Below are positions 1 through 10,926 of a DNA stretch of 64,000 nucleotides, piece by piece. The position numbers were made by a program, and so were the translations under genes. The first letter of the stretch is position 1. Each line of letters begins with the position of its first letter. The notes under the pieces were generated by a model. It did no database searches. It saw only the letters and a list, made by a program, of their open reading frames with translations, and was not told the DNA's origin. The stretch is from Megachile rotundata. Its lineage: Eukaryota > Arthropoda > Insecta > Hymenoptera > Megachilidae. The stretch covers positions 7,607,926-7,671,925 of the forward strand of contig NC_134984.1 in NCBI RefSeq assembly GCF_050947335.1, given 5' to 3'.

Positions 1-186
1 ATTCACCGTATTAGAGACGTAACAGAGACTAAATTTCACTGTTACTGCGTAATAAAAAAAAACAAAAACTCACAATTCGTTTAGTGACACGTGAACTCTC
101 AAAGCATGTAGAAAAACATTTGCTGTTCAGTTAAGGCAATTTATAATATTGACCAGAAAGTCACGATTTCTTAACAAGTTAGAATT

Positions 187-464
187 AAAATATCTCCTAA
201 ACTAATGATTTTTTTCACAGAAATAGATTAATACTTTTTTGTAAAGAGTATGAAGGAGTATTAGTTGATGCAATAAAAAATATATGATTCCATTTAAAAA
301 AACATTGATGACTTTCATATGTCCTTTACACGTCCATCTACAAAAAAAAATATACCACCAGAATATGCCCCTCTCAAAATCATTCAACTTCATCCGAAAC
401 ATTGTTTGGTATGAGTAATAATAATCACGCAAATCTAGATGGCAAAATGTGGTGAGCCACCCTG
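187..464 (-). mobile_element. Truncated copy of a TA-flanked foldback MITE
   Basis: This stretch is the reverse complement of the first 270 bp or so of the complete MITE at 29230-29617, including the terminal inverted repeat that begins CAGGGTGGCTCACCACATTT. The outer end is intact and followed by TA (465-466). The other end stops near 187, where similarity to the complete copy is lost. An open frame of 76 codons runs through it but lies inside the repeat and is not a gene. Confidence 0.8.
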
Positions 465-595
465 TATATTCCTTTATCCTAACTGACGAGCGCAGTTACC
501 CTTTCATGTGCTAAAGAATAATGAGGCAATTTTTCAAAAATCGTTCCTTCCGGAAACGTGTACATAAAGTTTATATCAAACGAACGGCAGCTTAC

Positions 596-852
596 CTGAA
601 CCAGGCCGTGGAAAATATCGTCCAGAATACCGGGCTCCTGAGTTAAGGATCTCGTGGTAAGCCTCTTACGACGTCTTTTATGCATCGTCAGGAATCGACC
701 GGTGGGCCTTGGTCTCGAATGACCGATATCCAAACTTTCCAGCAGAATTCGGTCCACCTCTGATAAACGCCTGAATGCCGTTTCCGTCGTAGTTTCATCG
801 CGAATTTCTGTTAACGTCGTTGACACATCTGGCGTCGGCAGTGCAGCGGTCT
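596..852 (-). CDS. Internal coding exon of an unrecognised host gene
   Basis: Read on the minus strand, a pyrimidine-rich tract ending in TTTAACAG precedes the exon, and GTTCAG|GTAAGC closes it, so both splice sites look canonical. The 257-nt exon is open in one frame and much less AT-rich than its surroundings. It begins with the last two bases of a codon and encodes about 85 residues, including ETTTETAFRRLSEVDR and a basic run KRRRKR. The basic run could be a convertase site or nuclear signal, but nothing decides this. I do not recognise the family. The open frame runs past the donor site to 479, but the splice donor is the more likely end. The phase fits the exon at 61410-61473. Coding status is inferred from splice signals and composition only. 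Confidence 0.55.
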
Positions 853-865
853 CTGTTAAACAGGC

Positions 866-1798
866 AAAAAAAAATTCTTTTAATTAACATGGAAAATGAA
901 TTATCGCTGCTTCAAAATTATGGCGAATGTTTGTGTGCAAATCGTTGAGTATGATTTATACAATAAGCATAGAATAGGGTAAAGCATTAAATTATTTGTA
1001 CTTTCAGCGAATTTGTACTTTACAGTGTTTTATTATAAAATATATATTGCAATATTTATAAAATTGTATGTAAATATTACAATATTTATAGATTTTCATC
1101 GCTAGATATTTCATATTTTTTTCTATAGCCATTCTGAAATTATCCATAAGACAGATTCGTATAAAAAATGTCCAGACTCTTAATTATTGACACCTCGTAG
1201 CAGTTGCATTTTGTTATACGCAAGTATTATTATACTTTTATAAATAAGAGATGAAAAGACAAAAATAGACATAATTTTTAAAAAGAATAAAAAGAACTAA
1301 TAATCACTAAAAGCTATTTTATTCCCTGTAACTTCTAATTCTGTAAACAGTACAAAATTCCTTCGATTGATATTAAAATATTTAATCTATAACGCCTTTG
1401 ATCTTTCAAAGCGTTACACTAATCACAAAATTGATTGAAGTTGATTTTTCTTTCAATACAATAAACATTATTCGAATAGGTTGAAAGTAGAGAGAAAACT
1501 ACGTTAGTTTATTTTTGGAAAACTAAGGAATTGGAAAAGTTCGAACGCCGGAAAGGAGAGACCCTCGCGTTGCAACGACGATGAGCCCTCGAGCGATAAA
1601 AATTGGACTGTATTATCTGATGTTCAATTTCGAGCACGTTCAGCGTCGCTTTGTTCAACGGCACGTGAGGGAAAGGAGTGTTATCTTAACACTCGCTCTT
1701 ATTTTTTACGTGCGAAAAAAGAATGGCTGCTACCACCCTACTCCATAGAGCAGGCATGACGAAGTACCTCTTCGCCAGCAGCTATACGGTTCCCACTA
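866..1798. other. Non-coding stretch, no recognised gene
   Basis: AT-rich DNA with no supportable reading frame. A less AT-rich island at about 1530-1790 stands out from its surroundings. It has no clear splice-flanked frame and could be conserved non-coding sequence. Confidence 0.5.
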
Positions 1799-1800
1799 TA

Positions 1801-2695
1801 CGAGGTGTGACACAAAAGTAACGAGACTAGGTCTGTAACTTGAAAAAACAATGGAATTAGCAGCAATTATTTTTGTGGCATCATCCCACATACCTCCTCT
1901 ATCCATGTTGCCAATTTCGATTGAATCGGTCATACCATTTGGAAATATTGCGTTATTTAGTGAACACGTGCAACTGCATTCTGCCGGAAAAATGTCTAAC
2001 GTAAAAACCGAACAGCGAATAAACATCAAGTTTCTTGTAAAATTTGTTGAAATCTGTTGTAACATGTTATGAGACATGTATTTTTACCTATGACTCACAA
2101 AGTAAGCGCCAGTCGATGCAATGGAAGTCTTCAGGAACCCCAAAATCCAAAAAGAACGCATGTCAAAATCAAAATTCGACAATAATGGAATTGTAATGAT
2201 TGAGTGGTCTCCCAGTGGTCAGACTGTTAACTAACGCTATTACATTGAAATACTAAAAAGACTTCGTGAAAAAATTAGGAAAAAAAGGCCACAGTTGTGA
2301 AGCGATGGATGGCTGTTGCTCCGGGACAAAGCACCCGCTCACACGGCACTATCTGTCAAGCAGTTTCTGACCAGCAAAATTATTATTGTGATAGGGAATC
2401 CTCCTTATTCGCCTGATTTGGTTTCATGCGACTTTTTTTTATTTCCCAAAGTTAAATTTTGCTTAAAGGGAACCCATTTCACCTCAGTTGAAGAGGTTCA
2501 GGCAAAAACGGAGAATCGTCCGAAAGGACTTCCAAAAACCTCGTTCCAGAATTGTTACCAGCAATAGCAGCGCCGAATGCATAAGTGTGTGAATGCTGAA
2601 GGGGACTACTTTGAAGGTGATAATGTCACGGAGAACTGATTCTGCAGGTACAATGATTTATTGGACTAGTCTCGTTACTTTTGTGTCACACCTCG
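1801..2695 (+). mobile_element. Internally deleted mariner, copy 1
   Basis: The element is bounded by TA (1799-1800 and 2696-2697). Its terminal inverted repeats begin CGAGGTGTGACACAAAAGTA. Inside are fragments of a mariner-family transposase: an N-terminal piece around VKTEQRINIKFLVKF, a middle piece with CDET-like and RQSMQWK sequence (frameshifted here), and a C-terminal piece (2316-2567) with APAHTALSVKQFLT and the PPYSPDL block. At 895 bp it is shorter than the usual ~1.3 kb. The segment between the N-terminal DNA-binding region and the first catalytic aspartate is missing, and the frame is broken. It is a non-autonomous relic, almost identical to the copy at 4982-5877 with the same deletion. 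Confidence 0.92.
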
Positions 2696-2697
2696 TA

Positions 2698-3800
2698 TGT
2701 ATCCGTCTTCCTACCATCAGTCATCTTATATCCCTTTAAATCAACTTGTGAGTCCGTGTATATTGTGTGGTATGTAATATGGAGTTGCGTTTTTTTTTCG
2801 AGGAAAGAACGGTAAAGCTGAGTAGTACATACTAGATTCAGCATAGACTTATTTTAGATGGAAACGTTGAAATTGATCATTTTTCAATCCTAAAATTCTC
2901 ATATTACTAAAATTGTTTTAAATATTCAGGTTTTTAAATTTCCAAATCCACAAATTTGCAAATTTTTTAATTTTTATGCCTAGAAATTCTTAGATTCTCA
3001 TATTTTGAAGTCTTCAAGTTTCCAGGTGTTCAATTTCTTATGTCTCGTGGGAAATTTCTTGTTTCGTATGTAGAAATTTCGAATATACACAAATTCCTAG
3101 ATTTTAGTCTCCTAAGTTCTTCAATTTCTACGTTCACAAATGTCTAGAGTTTCATATTCCTGAGTTTCCAAATTCCTATGTTCATAAATCCCTACGTTCA
3201 TAAATCCCCAGGCTTTAAAATTTCTACGTACATAAATCCCTGGATTCCCAAATTCCTACTTCTATAAATCTTTGGATTCCCAAATTTCTTCACCCATAAA
3301 TCCCTGGATCTCAAAATTTCTAAACTTCAAGATTTCAATTTTGAAAAGGATTGAATACTTCAATCCCCAAATTTCATGTGAAAATCTATTAATCTCTAGA
3401 TACTCAAACGTCTGTATTTCTAAATTTCTAAATCGCTAAATCATTAGATTCAAATATCCGCAGATTCCCAAATTTCATGAGAATACATTTATTGTGCCAT
3501 AAAATTATCACTTCAATATTTACAGCAATTTAAATCTATAAAAAAATTAACACTGACAATTAAAACTAGACTCAAACCTCTAAAACTATAGCATGCGTAA
3601 TCTTTATCACGTGTCCTTCAGATTGCGCTTATTACTACGATTTTTAATAATAATTACTAATAGAAACTGTTTATTTTTTACAGTTAATTTAACTATATGT
3701 ATGAAAAAGACACTGTGAAATTATATGTTAAGAGGATAAATGTAAAATTACATAATAATTTTATTATTTTTGCGTTTAGAAGGGATCTATCTTATTTTTG
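2698..3800. repeat. Low-complexity AAATTT-type degenerate repeat and unique AT-rich DNA
   Basis: No gene is seen. From about 2885 to 3480 the sequence is a loose repetition of phrases such as CCAAATTTCTA and TAAATCCCTGGATT, with no fixed period. It resembles the stretches near 40570-40900, 51650-51890, 54600-54860 and 62540-62700. Confidence 0.6.
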
Positions 3801-3805
3801 TTTAA

Positions 3806-4936
3806 GGGGTAACGCCACTCTAGAAGTCAGAAAAAAATGTGATTTTCGGGAATTTTTAAAGTAATAACCGTACAAGTTATAAGGTCAGAATAAAAAAGGC
3901 TTAATTAGATGTGTTTTGAAGATGGTTGGTAAATTTTTATAAACAATTTGCACTAAAAATGGCGGCTGTAGGTGCTAGCAAGCAACAACACTATTTCTTT
4001 GAAAGGGCTTCATGGCCAGACTGTTTTTTCATTAACGCATGGTCCTAAGTCAAAAAATCCAAAAATTTCTCATATTATATACCAAAATCTATGGAACATC
4101 GTACGGAAATTAAAAAATATTAATAATTGTTAATTTAGTGTAGATATGAACAAAAAGTTTCGAAAAACGGCAGAAAATTCAGCATTGAATTGTTAATAAA
4201 AAGTTAAGTAGTTAATTAATCAAAAAATCCGTACGATGTTCACTGCGTTATACTATTTTGCACCTCTCCACGAAATTTCAAGTCGATTAGTTAAAAACTT
4301 TTCAAGTTATTTGTCCGGCCAGTACAAATAAAGTGATTTCGAGAAAAACGCGTTTAAAGTTTTGATTGCCATTCAGCATAAGAATGGCAATTGTCCTCTT
4401 CCTTCTTATTGAATCTAAGATTCAATCTCGACATTTTTGAAGCTTCATTCAAAGATCGTTCTGAGAACTCTACGCATCGGGCGTCGACTTGTAGGCAAAA
4501 ATTGTAACAATTTTCTCCGACAGACATATCCAAGGCTTTTATTAGTTCCATTATAGTGAATAGTCCATCTTTGAATATGCAAACGGATATTTTTTCGACG
4601 AATTTATGGTGTCAACGGTGTTGATTAAACCATAATAAATACTCAACTCATCAATGAGTTTTCAATGAAACTTTGTCTATTTTTTCAAATTGGGAGTCAT
4701 TGTTTATTAACCTAGCTGAATCGGGCCTTTTGCTTTTACCCAGGTACCGTTCTCAACGCTGATTATTGCACGCGTATCCGCAAATTACGCTGAGTGGTTG
4801 CTTTCCACTTAAAAAAATTCATGTTTCCGACCTGCCCTCCACTTAAAACTTTTTTCTCATATTCTATACATAATAAAGCATCATTTAAGCAAAAAAAAAA
4901 ATCAACTTTTTCAAAATTCTAGAGTGGCGTTATCCC
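3806..4936. mobile_element. TTAA-flanked non-autonomous element, about 1.1 kb
   Basis: TTAA lies at 3802-3805 and 4937-4940. The ends are imperfect inverted repeats, GGGGTAACGCCACTCTAGAA on the left and the reverse complement of GGGATAACGCCACTCTAGAA on the right. Duplication of TTAA is characteristic of the piggyBac superfamily, so a piggyBac-mobilised non-autonomous element is the likely identity. A 65-codon open frame on the minus strand (4354-4551) has no recognised similarity, and no transposase is visible. Confidence 0.8.
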
Positions 4937-4981
4937 TTAAGCGACACCTATAATGTATATGTATACTATAATTATTATGTA

Positions 4982-5877
4982 CGAGGTGTGACACAAAAGT
5001 AACGAGACTAGGTCTGTAACTAGAAAAAACAATGGAATTAGCAGCAATTGTTTTTGTGGCATCATCCCACATACCTCCTCTATCCATGTTGCCAATTTCG
5101 ATTGAATCGGTCATACCATTTGGAAATATTGCGTTATTTAGTGAACACGTGCAACTGCATTCTGCCGGAAAAATGTCTAACGTAAAAACCGAACAGCGAA
5201 TAAACATCAAGTTTCTTGTAAAATTTGTTGAAATCTTTTGTAACATGTGATGAGACATGTATTTTTACCTATGACTCACAAAGTAAGCGCCAGTCGATGC
5301 AATGGAAATTTTCAGGATCCCCAAAATCCAAAAAAGAACGCATGTCAAAATCAAAATTCGACATTAATGGAATTGTAATGATTGAGTGGTTTCCCAGTGG
5401 TCAGACTGTTAACTAACACTATTACATTGAAATACTAAAAAGACTTCGTGAAAAAATTAGGAAAAAAAGGCCACAGTTGTGAAGCGATGGATGGCTGTTG
5501 CTCCGGGACAAAGCACCCGCTCACACGGCACTATTTGTCAAGCAGTTTCTGACCAGCAAAATTATTATTGTGATAGGGAATCCTCCTTATTCGCCTGATT
5601 TGGCTTCATGCGACTTTTTTTTATTTCCTAAAGTTAAATTTTGCTTAAAGGGAACCCATTTCACCTCAGTTGAAGAGGTTCAGGCAAAAACGGAGAATCG
5701 TCCGAAAGGACTTCCAAAAACCTCGTTCCAGAATTGTTACCAGCAATAGCAGCGCCGAATGCATAAGTGTGTGAATGCTGAAGGGGACTACTTTGAAGGT
5801 GATAATGTCACGGAGAACTGATTCTGCAGGTAGAATGATTTATTGGACTAGTCTCGTTACTTTTGTGTCACACCTCG
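4982..5877 (+). mobile_element. Internally deleted mariner, copy 2
   Basis: Same family and same internal deletion as 1801-2695, with TA on both sides (4980-4981 and 5878-5879) and the same inverted repeats. The middle transposase fragment (5225-5416) is open here and shows CDETCIFTYD, with the first catalytic aspartate, and MQWKFSGSPKSKK. The C-terminal fragment (5498-5749) carries APAHTALFVKQFLT, with the second aspartate position degraded to A or changed nearby, and YSPDLASCDFF. The two copies differ at only a handful of bases by eye, so the deleted form itself was mobilised or duplicated recently. Confidence 0.92.
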
Positions 5878-6351
5878 TATTGTTTTGTTTCCCATATGTT
5901 CAGTCCTTGAAATACAGTCGAGTAGCACGAACACGTGCGTAATAAGAGTTCTTAATTACAAAAGTAAAGTCTGTAAAATCAATTAATAACAGATTATATT
6001 ATCTGTATAATGTAATCACTGGTTATACTCATTGTAAGTCTTATATAACACATTAGGGACACTAGAAGTGTATAGAATTAGGAACTATTGATTAATATTT
6101 TTATATAGTACTTAATGTATAGAGATATACCATTAAAGGAATATAAAAATTGAGTGCTTGTAACCGTTCAGCTACGGATGAGCATAATTTCGGGAGTTGA
6201 AACTTCAGGTGATATCGAACAACTTTCTCCATTATCGAATTGTTGATCGAAGTTTAGTTCTTGAATTAATAATGAAATACATTGACCAATCAGAGCGTGA
6301 GAATAGCGTGCGTGCAGAAGCGGGAGCGATGGGTTTACGCGTTACGGTTAA

Positions 6352-6542
6352 CCCATTGACTGCCAGACATATTTAGAGCGTCTTGCCCTGGGTGCCAAGG
6401 TTTTATTTTGAAGAATACATGAAATTTTACAAAATATAATTATATTAAGTTACTGATATAATATTGTAATAGCATTTACAATAATTTTTATTGAAAAAAA
6501 AAAAAAACACTACGAGATATCTCGTAGCTGGCAGTCAATGGG
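6352..6542. mobile_element. TTAA-flanked MITE, 191 bp
   Basis: TTAA on both sides (6348-6351 and 6543-6546) with terminal inverted repeats CCCATTGACTGCCAG. This is a piggyBac-type MITE by its target and size. It contains a short inner palindrome around TACGAGATATCTCGTA. It sits within the left arm of the larger inverted-repeat element. Confidence 0.88.
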
Positions 6543-6972
6543 TTAATCGCGGTTGTAAACAAGCGTCTTTGCGTTTGGACAATGTAATTGTTTATTAGGA
6601 AGCTTTTATGTAAAATGCAATCAAATAACGAATAAAACAATTAAGAATAAGATCCAAGGATTCATAATTCACAAATGGGGGATAAACATGCTAAAGGATA
6701 AACTTATTTGTTATTAACTTAAACCAAGTGAATCGACTTTGTTCAATACTTGTATTCATTATTCGATAAGAATGAGCAATGAAATATCGAAAACTGTTCT
6801 TGTTACAGAGATGCAAACAAATTCCAAATTTTGAAAGAAAAATAACTTTCTTATACAGAAAACAAGATTTTAAATTTAATACATTTGTTAATCATTAAAT
6901 ATAAAATTTCGTTTGCTGTATAGGAAAGTTATTTTTCTTACGAAAGGTTCGGATCGATAAAACGATCCTAGT

Positions 6973-7200
6973 TATGAGGACACATTTTTACTGATGTAGA
7001 AATATTTTTAAACAATAGGTGAGTCTTATTTAAATTATTTCTCTACATTTTGTGAATATAAAGTAGACGGGTGTTAATACATTTGTTAATCATTAACACC
7101 CGTCTACTTTAAATTCACAAAATATAGAGAAATAATTTAAATAAGACTCACCTATTGTTTAAAAATATTACTGCTTCGGTGAAAATGTGTTCTCGTGACT
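6973..7200. repeat. Near-perfect palindrome with arms of about 100 bp
   Basis: The left arm (about 6973-7078) and right arm (about 7091-7200) are reverse complements, separated by roughly 12 bp. The inner portion, TAAAGTAGACGGGTGTTAAT and its mirror, is almost identical; outer parts have several mismatches. A third copy of the same arm lies at about 8340-8450. Confidence 0.8.
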
Positions 7201-8857
7201 GAGATCTTTCTACCTGCTAACCTTTCGTAAAAAAACATACACCGCACAATAGCTGATGTCACAGCCGGGTTCGTGAATTAATTTTACTTCACTGTGCCGC
7301 AATTTCTTTGTAAACGTATTATTCTTTTATTTGGTGTCACTTCTTTCACTCTTCATACAACCAATCTTTCGCATCTTTCACCTGTCGCTGTATCCCATTC
7401 GTTCTCACTCATTCGGCGCGCATCTCGTACTCATTCAAACATTCACTACAACTGTCATTTTTCATTATCATTTTTCACTGTAATATTTTACTGTCAATTT
7501 TAAATAATTTTCTAATGTAATAACGATGGATAAATAAGCAAAAAAGCGTATATGTGGTGTGTGTGTGCTATGTAATTGTATGAGTGGCATGGGTGCATGA
7601 TATGAATGAAACTTGCGCATGGTATGAACGAAATTTGCATGTAATGAAGATTGGTATAAAAATTGCCTTTTTGTGTGATCGAATGTTTTCGTAGCAAAGC
7701 GAAGTGTTCATTGCTTTGTGAGAAATTGAGAGAGCAAGACGGTGATATTTGTAATTCGTAATATTGAGATTCTACTTTTGTTCATTGAGTTAATTTCATT
7801 TAATTATATTTCGTTAAATAAACTACAATAATCATTTCACCTATTAAAATTATTTAACATAAATGATTATCCAAACATATCTTCAGCTATTATTTTTTTT
7901 TGTCTTTAGCGTTTACTTGGAATGTTTTGTCCTAGACTGGCAATCGTAACACGATCGGCGTGACTCCATCGTTTCGTCTTTCTCTCTCTTCAGTGTCAAA
8001 CATTCTTCTTCCAAGACACTGCTGCGACGTTGTGTACAAGCTCGCACGTGTTTTTTCCCTTTGAGGATGTTGATCATGTCGCGACCGGCAGTTCAGGGCA
8101 CAGACTCTGGACTCAACATCAAAGAGAAAATAAGAAATTGACAAAGTTATTTATGAATAATCATTCACGCGTTTTCATTTGCATTCCTTTTCTATGATTA
8201 TTACATTAGGCAATTAGGGAAAAGTGGCAGAAAAATGTTACAATGAAAAGTGGTAATGAAATGTAAAGTAAAACGAGTTACTTAACCTAACTGCGACAAC
8301 TGTTATGCGGTGTGCATTTTTACAAAAGTTTAGGATCGACGGAACGACCCAATCCCGTGGACACATTTTAACCGAAGCAGGAATATTTTTAAACAATAGG
8401 TGAGTTTGATTAAATCATTTCTGCATGTTTTGTGAATTTAAAGTAGACAGAATCATTTAGCATTATTTTATTTTATATTTCACATTCTTTTTGCTGAATA
8501 CAAAAGTTATTTTTTTTTCAAAATGTGGAATTTGTTGTTTCGCATTTTCCTAACAGGCGACAAAAACTCTTTCCAATATTTACATTCTTATTCTTTTCGA
8601 ATAACAAATACAATATATCGATATTGAACAAAATCCATTCACTGGATTTACATTATCCCTTATTTACGAACAGTGAATAGTTGAACATTACTTTTAATTG
8701 TTTTGTTCGCTATTTAACTGAATTTTGATATAAGGTCTCTCGCACTTTGATTCGTCAGAGTTTTTTATTAATAAAGGAATATTTTCGTAAAGGAAAAAAG
8801 TTGTTCAGTATCATCCTAGCTATCACCACCTGAAATTATTCCCACCAGTAGCCGAAC

Positions 8858-9636
8858 ATCATGTATAATATGTACAAAAATTTCTGTTTTTTTAAGTTTG
8901 ATAACGATCGTAAAGATTGTAATATATTCTCGCATTAATTTTAACCTATGGGTGAAAATATTTATAAAAATTATGAAAAACTATGAATAGAACTTATGAA
9001 TGAACTATGAAAAGTAGGTAGACCAATTTATGACCTCTTCAATGTGCCTGTTTGGGAGTTTGGAGAGAGTTCGGACCTTCGCAGGGTCACAGGACACTTT
9101 TATGATTCGGCCCATCCTGATGTCACGCCAGATAACAACGTCAACCCAAACTCAACAAGATAATTCACAAACGATAAATCCAAAACTTCCAAAAACACAT
9201 GATTCATTCCATAACCTCCAAAACTACATGATTCACAACAAATAAGCCAATAACCCCGAAAACAACTGACTCACTCAATGCATTATATATAATCCCCGCC
9301 TTTGACAAAATAAAGTAGTTCTTCCCCAACTTTCAAAACCGAAGCTCTGACTCTCAGTTACTCGACGCGTATCCTAAAAAATCGAAAGTTAACTTCAGAA
9401 ACCGTAGATACGGTTGTACTAGTTAATTTATTTCAACCACGGAAATACTCCCGTGACACTGACATGGTCACGTACTCTTAAGTGGGTCCTGAGTTTTCGT
9501 CCCGTGAACAAACGCAGTGTTTCCAGACGTTTAGTCGACAATATTTTCAATAAATCATATAACATCTTGCGTTCATTTTTCCGAACCATCCTTTTGCTTA
9601 TATATATAAGGCATAAAAAAATTAAATATACAATAA
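8858..9636. other. No clear gene; possible oldest tRNA-Asp-linked unit
   Basis: No supportable gene. On the minus strand, the part below 9636 follows the decayed tRNA-Asp fragment as U1-U4 do. A motif near 9430-9465 that reads TGTCACGGGAG could be a very decayed further tRNA-Asp fragment, but the match is too weak to call. Confidence 0.35.
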
Positions 9637-9694
9637 TTCTCCGAAGGAGAGTCGAAGCGCGGGCACCCGCGTGATAGACGACGGTATTGACCAC
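9637..9694 (-). pseudogene. Decayed 58-nt tRNA-Asp 3' fragment
   Basis: Exactly 58 nt, aligning to tRNA-Asp nt 15-72. On the minus strand it starts GTGGTCAATACC and keeps TCACGCGGG and TTCGA, with many substitutions elsewhere. It follows the short A-run that ends unit U4. It is the most decayed full-length fragment in the downstream array. Confidence 0.8.
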
Positions 9695-9957
9695 TTTTTT
9701 TATAACAGAACGTTTATTATGCCAACAAGAGAAATATGTACAGGAAAACAATAAACCGTAAATTCAACTATGTTTAATACTATGATATACTATGTTAGAT
9801 AGTCCGGCATTGGACTGTATAAAACAAATTTCATATTTTTATTATTTTATTTTTTTATTACTATAAGCAAATCATAACCTATACGCTATTTGGTGACGTA
9901 GAACTTAATCTATGTACATGTATACTGTATAACACACGGTATAAATTTAGAAATTAT
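9695..9957 (-). mobile_element. Unit U4 of the poly(A)-ended tRNA-Asp-linked family
   Basis: Minus-strand unit ending TTGGCATAATAAACGTTCTG, then a short A-run, then the tRNA-Asp fragment at 9637-9694. The ending matches U1-U3 and contains an AATAAA signal. No coding frame is visible. The body is diverged from the other units. Confidence 0.7.
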
Positions 9958-10015
9958 AATGGAATTAAATTTTAAACCAGATAAACTCCCACGTGACAAA
10001 CGGAGATACAGACCA
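9958..10015 (-). pseudogene. Decayed tRNA-Asp 3' fragment
   Basis: On the minus strand TGGTCTGTATCTCC and TTTGTCACGTGGGAG align with tRNA-Asp nt 16-50. The last 20 nt or so are barely recognisable. It follows the short A-run of unit U3. The far boundary is set by the 58-nt length of its siblings. Confidence 0.7.
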
Positions 10016-10396
10016 TTTTTTGTAACAGTACGTTTGTTGCCAATAAATAATATATACAGGATGCAATAAACCTAAACGCACAAAAAAAGGTATAACAACA
10101 AACAAACTTAACAAGATAAAAGGTTCCTACATGGAACACGCACTATCTACATTTGGCTTTATATATACATAGCCCTTAATGCTACATTATGTACATCTTA
10201 TACTAAGCTTAATTACTTATACACGACATTACACTATATATAGAAATTGTCTAAAACTATATAGTCATTGATATTTATAAAAGGAAGGGAGGAATAAGGA
10301 AGTGGGTGTGAGGGAAGGGGGTCAGAAAGTTTTATTAAATTTGACAATAATTTTTACAATGTACAAAATAATGCAATAAGAAAAAAAATAATTATC
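10016..10396 (-). mobile_element. Unit U3 of the poly(A)-ended tRNA-Asp-linked family
   Basis: Lies directly 3' of the intact-looking 58-nt tRNA fragment at 10397-10454. Its 3' part shares GTGCGTGTTCCATGTAGGAA, GTATATATTATTTATTGGC and the terminal ACGTACTGTTACAAAAAA with U1 and U2. The 5' part does not align to the other units. It is non-coding by eye and could be a SINE-like element or a 5'-truncated 3' UTR of a longer LINE. Confidence 0.72.
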
Positions 10397-10454
10397 CTCC
10401 CCGGCGGGGAATCGAACCCCGGTCTCCCGCGTGACAGGCGGGGATACTGACCAC
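10397..10454 (-). pseudogene. 58-nt tRNA-Asp 3' fragment (nt 15-72)
   Basis: Perfectly readable tRNA-Asp from nt 15 to the discriminator base, including anticodon GTC and the T-arm B box GGTTCGATTCC. It lacks the 5' acceptor strand and much of the A box, so it should not make a tRNA. It differs from the intact tRNA at nt 20 (C instead of T) and in the 3' acceptor strand (CCGGGGAG instead of TCGGGGAG). It directly follows a 16-nt A-run on the minus strand. Confidence 0.95.
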
Positions 10455-10868
10455 TTTTTTTTTTTTTTTTGTAACAGGACGTTTATTGTGCCAATAAATA
10501 TTATATACACAGGGTACAATAAACCAAAACGAACAAACGGTATATACATTGGATAAATATGTCGATGAGATTATAGGCTCCAACATGAAGCACGCGCAAT
10601 CTATACAATAATTTCTAATACAGAATATTTTAATTATACAATATATACAGAATATCTGAAATTAAGACAAATCGCTTATACAATAAGTTGTACAATATAT
10701 ACAGAAACGGCATGAAAAACTGTATAGATGATGTTATGTTGGGAGTTGGGGAAGGAGAATCGATATTTATTACATACAGATGTTGGTTGAACTTTTGTAT
10801 ACAATAAAAAAAACGTAGAACAGATATATATAATAAAAACAATATAAAAAAAGGAAAAATTTAATGCA
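10455..10868 (-). mobile_element. Unit U2 of the poly(A)-ended tRNA-Asp-linked family
   Basis: Minus-strand unit of 414 bp that starts directly after a tRNA-Asp 3' end and finishes with GGCACAATAAACGTCCTGTT ACA plus an A-run, abutting the next tRNA-Asp fragment. The AATAAA followed by a poly(A) tract indicates a retrotransposed polyadenylated RNA. It shares a 3' region of about 165 bp with U1 and U3. No open frame of interest. Confidence 0.78.
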
Positions 10869-10926
10869 CTCCCCGGCGGGGAATCGAACCCCGGTCTCCC
10901 GCGTGACAGGCGGGGATACTGACCAC
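10869..10926 (-). pseudogene. 58-nt tRNA-Asp 3' fragment (nt 15-72)
   Basis: Same 58 nt as at 10397-10454, with the same two positions that differ from the intact tRNA at 11312-11383. It follows a 17-nt A-run of unit U1 and is followed on the minus strand by unit U2. It lacks nt 1-14, so it has no acceptor 5' strand. Confidence 0.95.

Larger units (their letters stand above)
6166..8857. mobile_element. Element with long imperfect terminal inverted repeats, about 2.7 kb
   Basis: Sequence from 6166 (GTTCAGCTACGGATGAGC) rightwards to about 7000 matches, as an imperfect reverse complement, sequence from 8857 leftwards to about 8330. Shared landmarks include TTCAGGTGRT, CAAAACAATTAA, AGTTATTTTTC and AAACAATAGGTGAG. 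The arms are several hundred base pairs long and diverged. A TTAA MITE (6352-6542) has inserted in the left arm, and a near-perfect palindrome (6973-7200) lies at the arm's inner edge. No transposase frame is recognisable between the arms. Exact ends and superfamily are not settled. Confidence 0.55.

Noticed and set aside
479..595. Continuation of the first exon's frame past the splice donor
   Set aside because: A consensus donor GTAAGC ends the GC-richer coding-like part at 596; the rest is intron-like in composition.
4354..4551. 65-codon minus frame in the TTAA element as a transposase
   Set aside because: Too short and without any DDD motif; origin unknown.
9428..9480. A fifth tRNA-Asp fragment further downstream
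   Set aside because: Only TGTCACGGGAG and a few scattered bases agree; too weak without an alignment score.
9453..9751. Overlapping plus and minus frames over the decayed tRNA-Asp unit
   Set aside because: They run through a tRNA fragment and an A-run of a retroelement unit and show no protein features.
10322..10586. Two minus-strand frames containing the 58-nt tRNA fragment
   Set aside because: The reading frames translate a tRNA piece and poly(A); they are chance openings.
10397..10926. The two clean 58-nt fragments as functional tRNA-Asp genes
   Set aside because: They lack nt 1-14, so the acceptor stem and D arm cannot form and the A box is cut.
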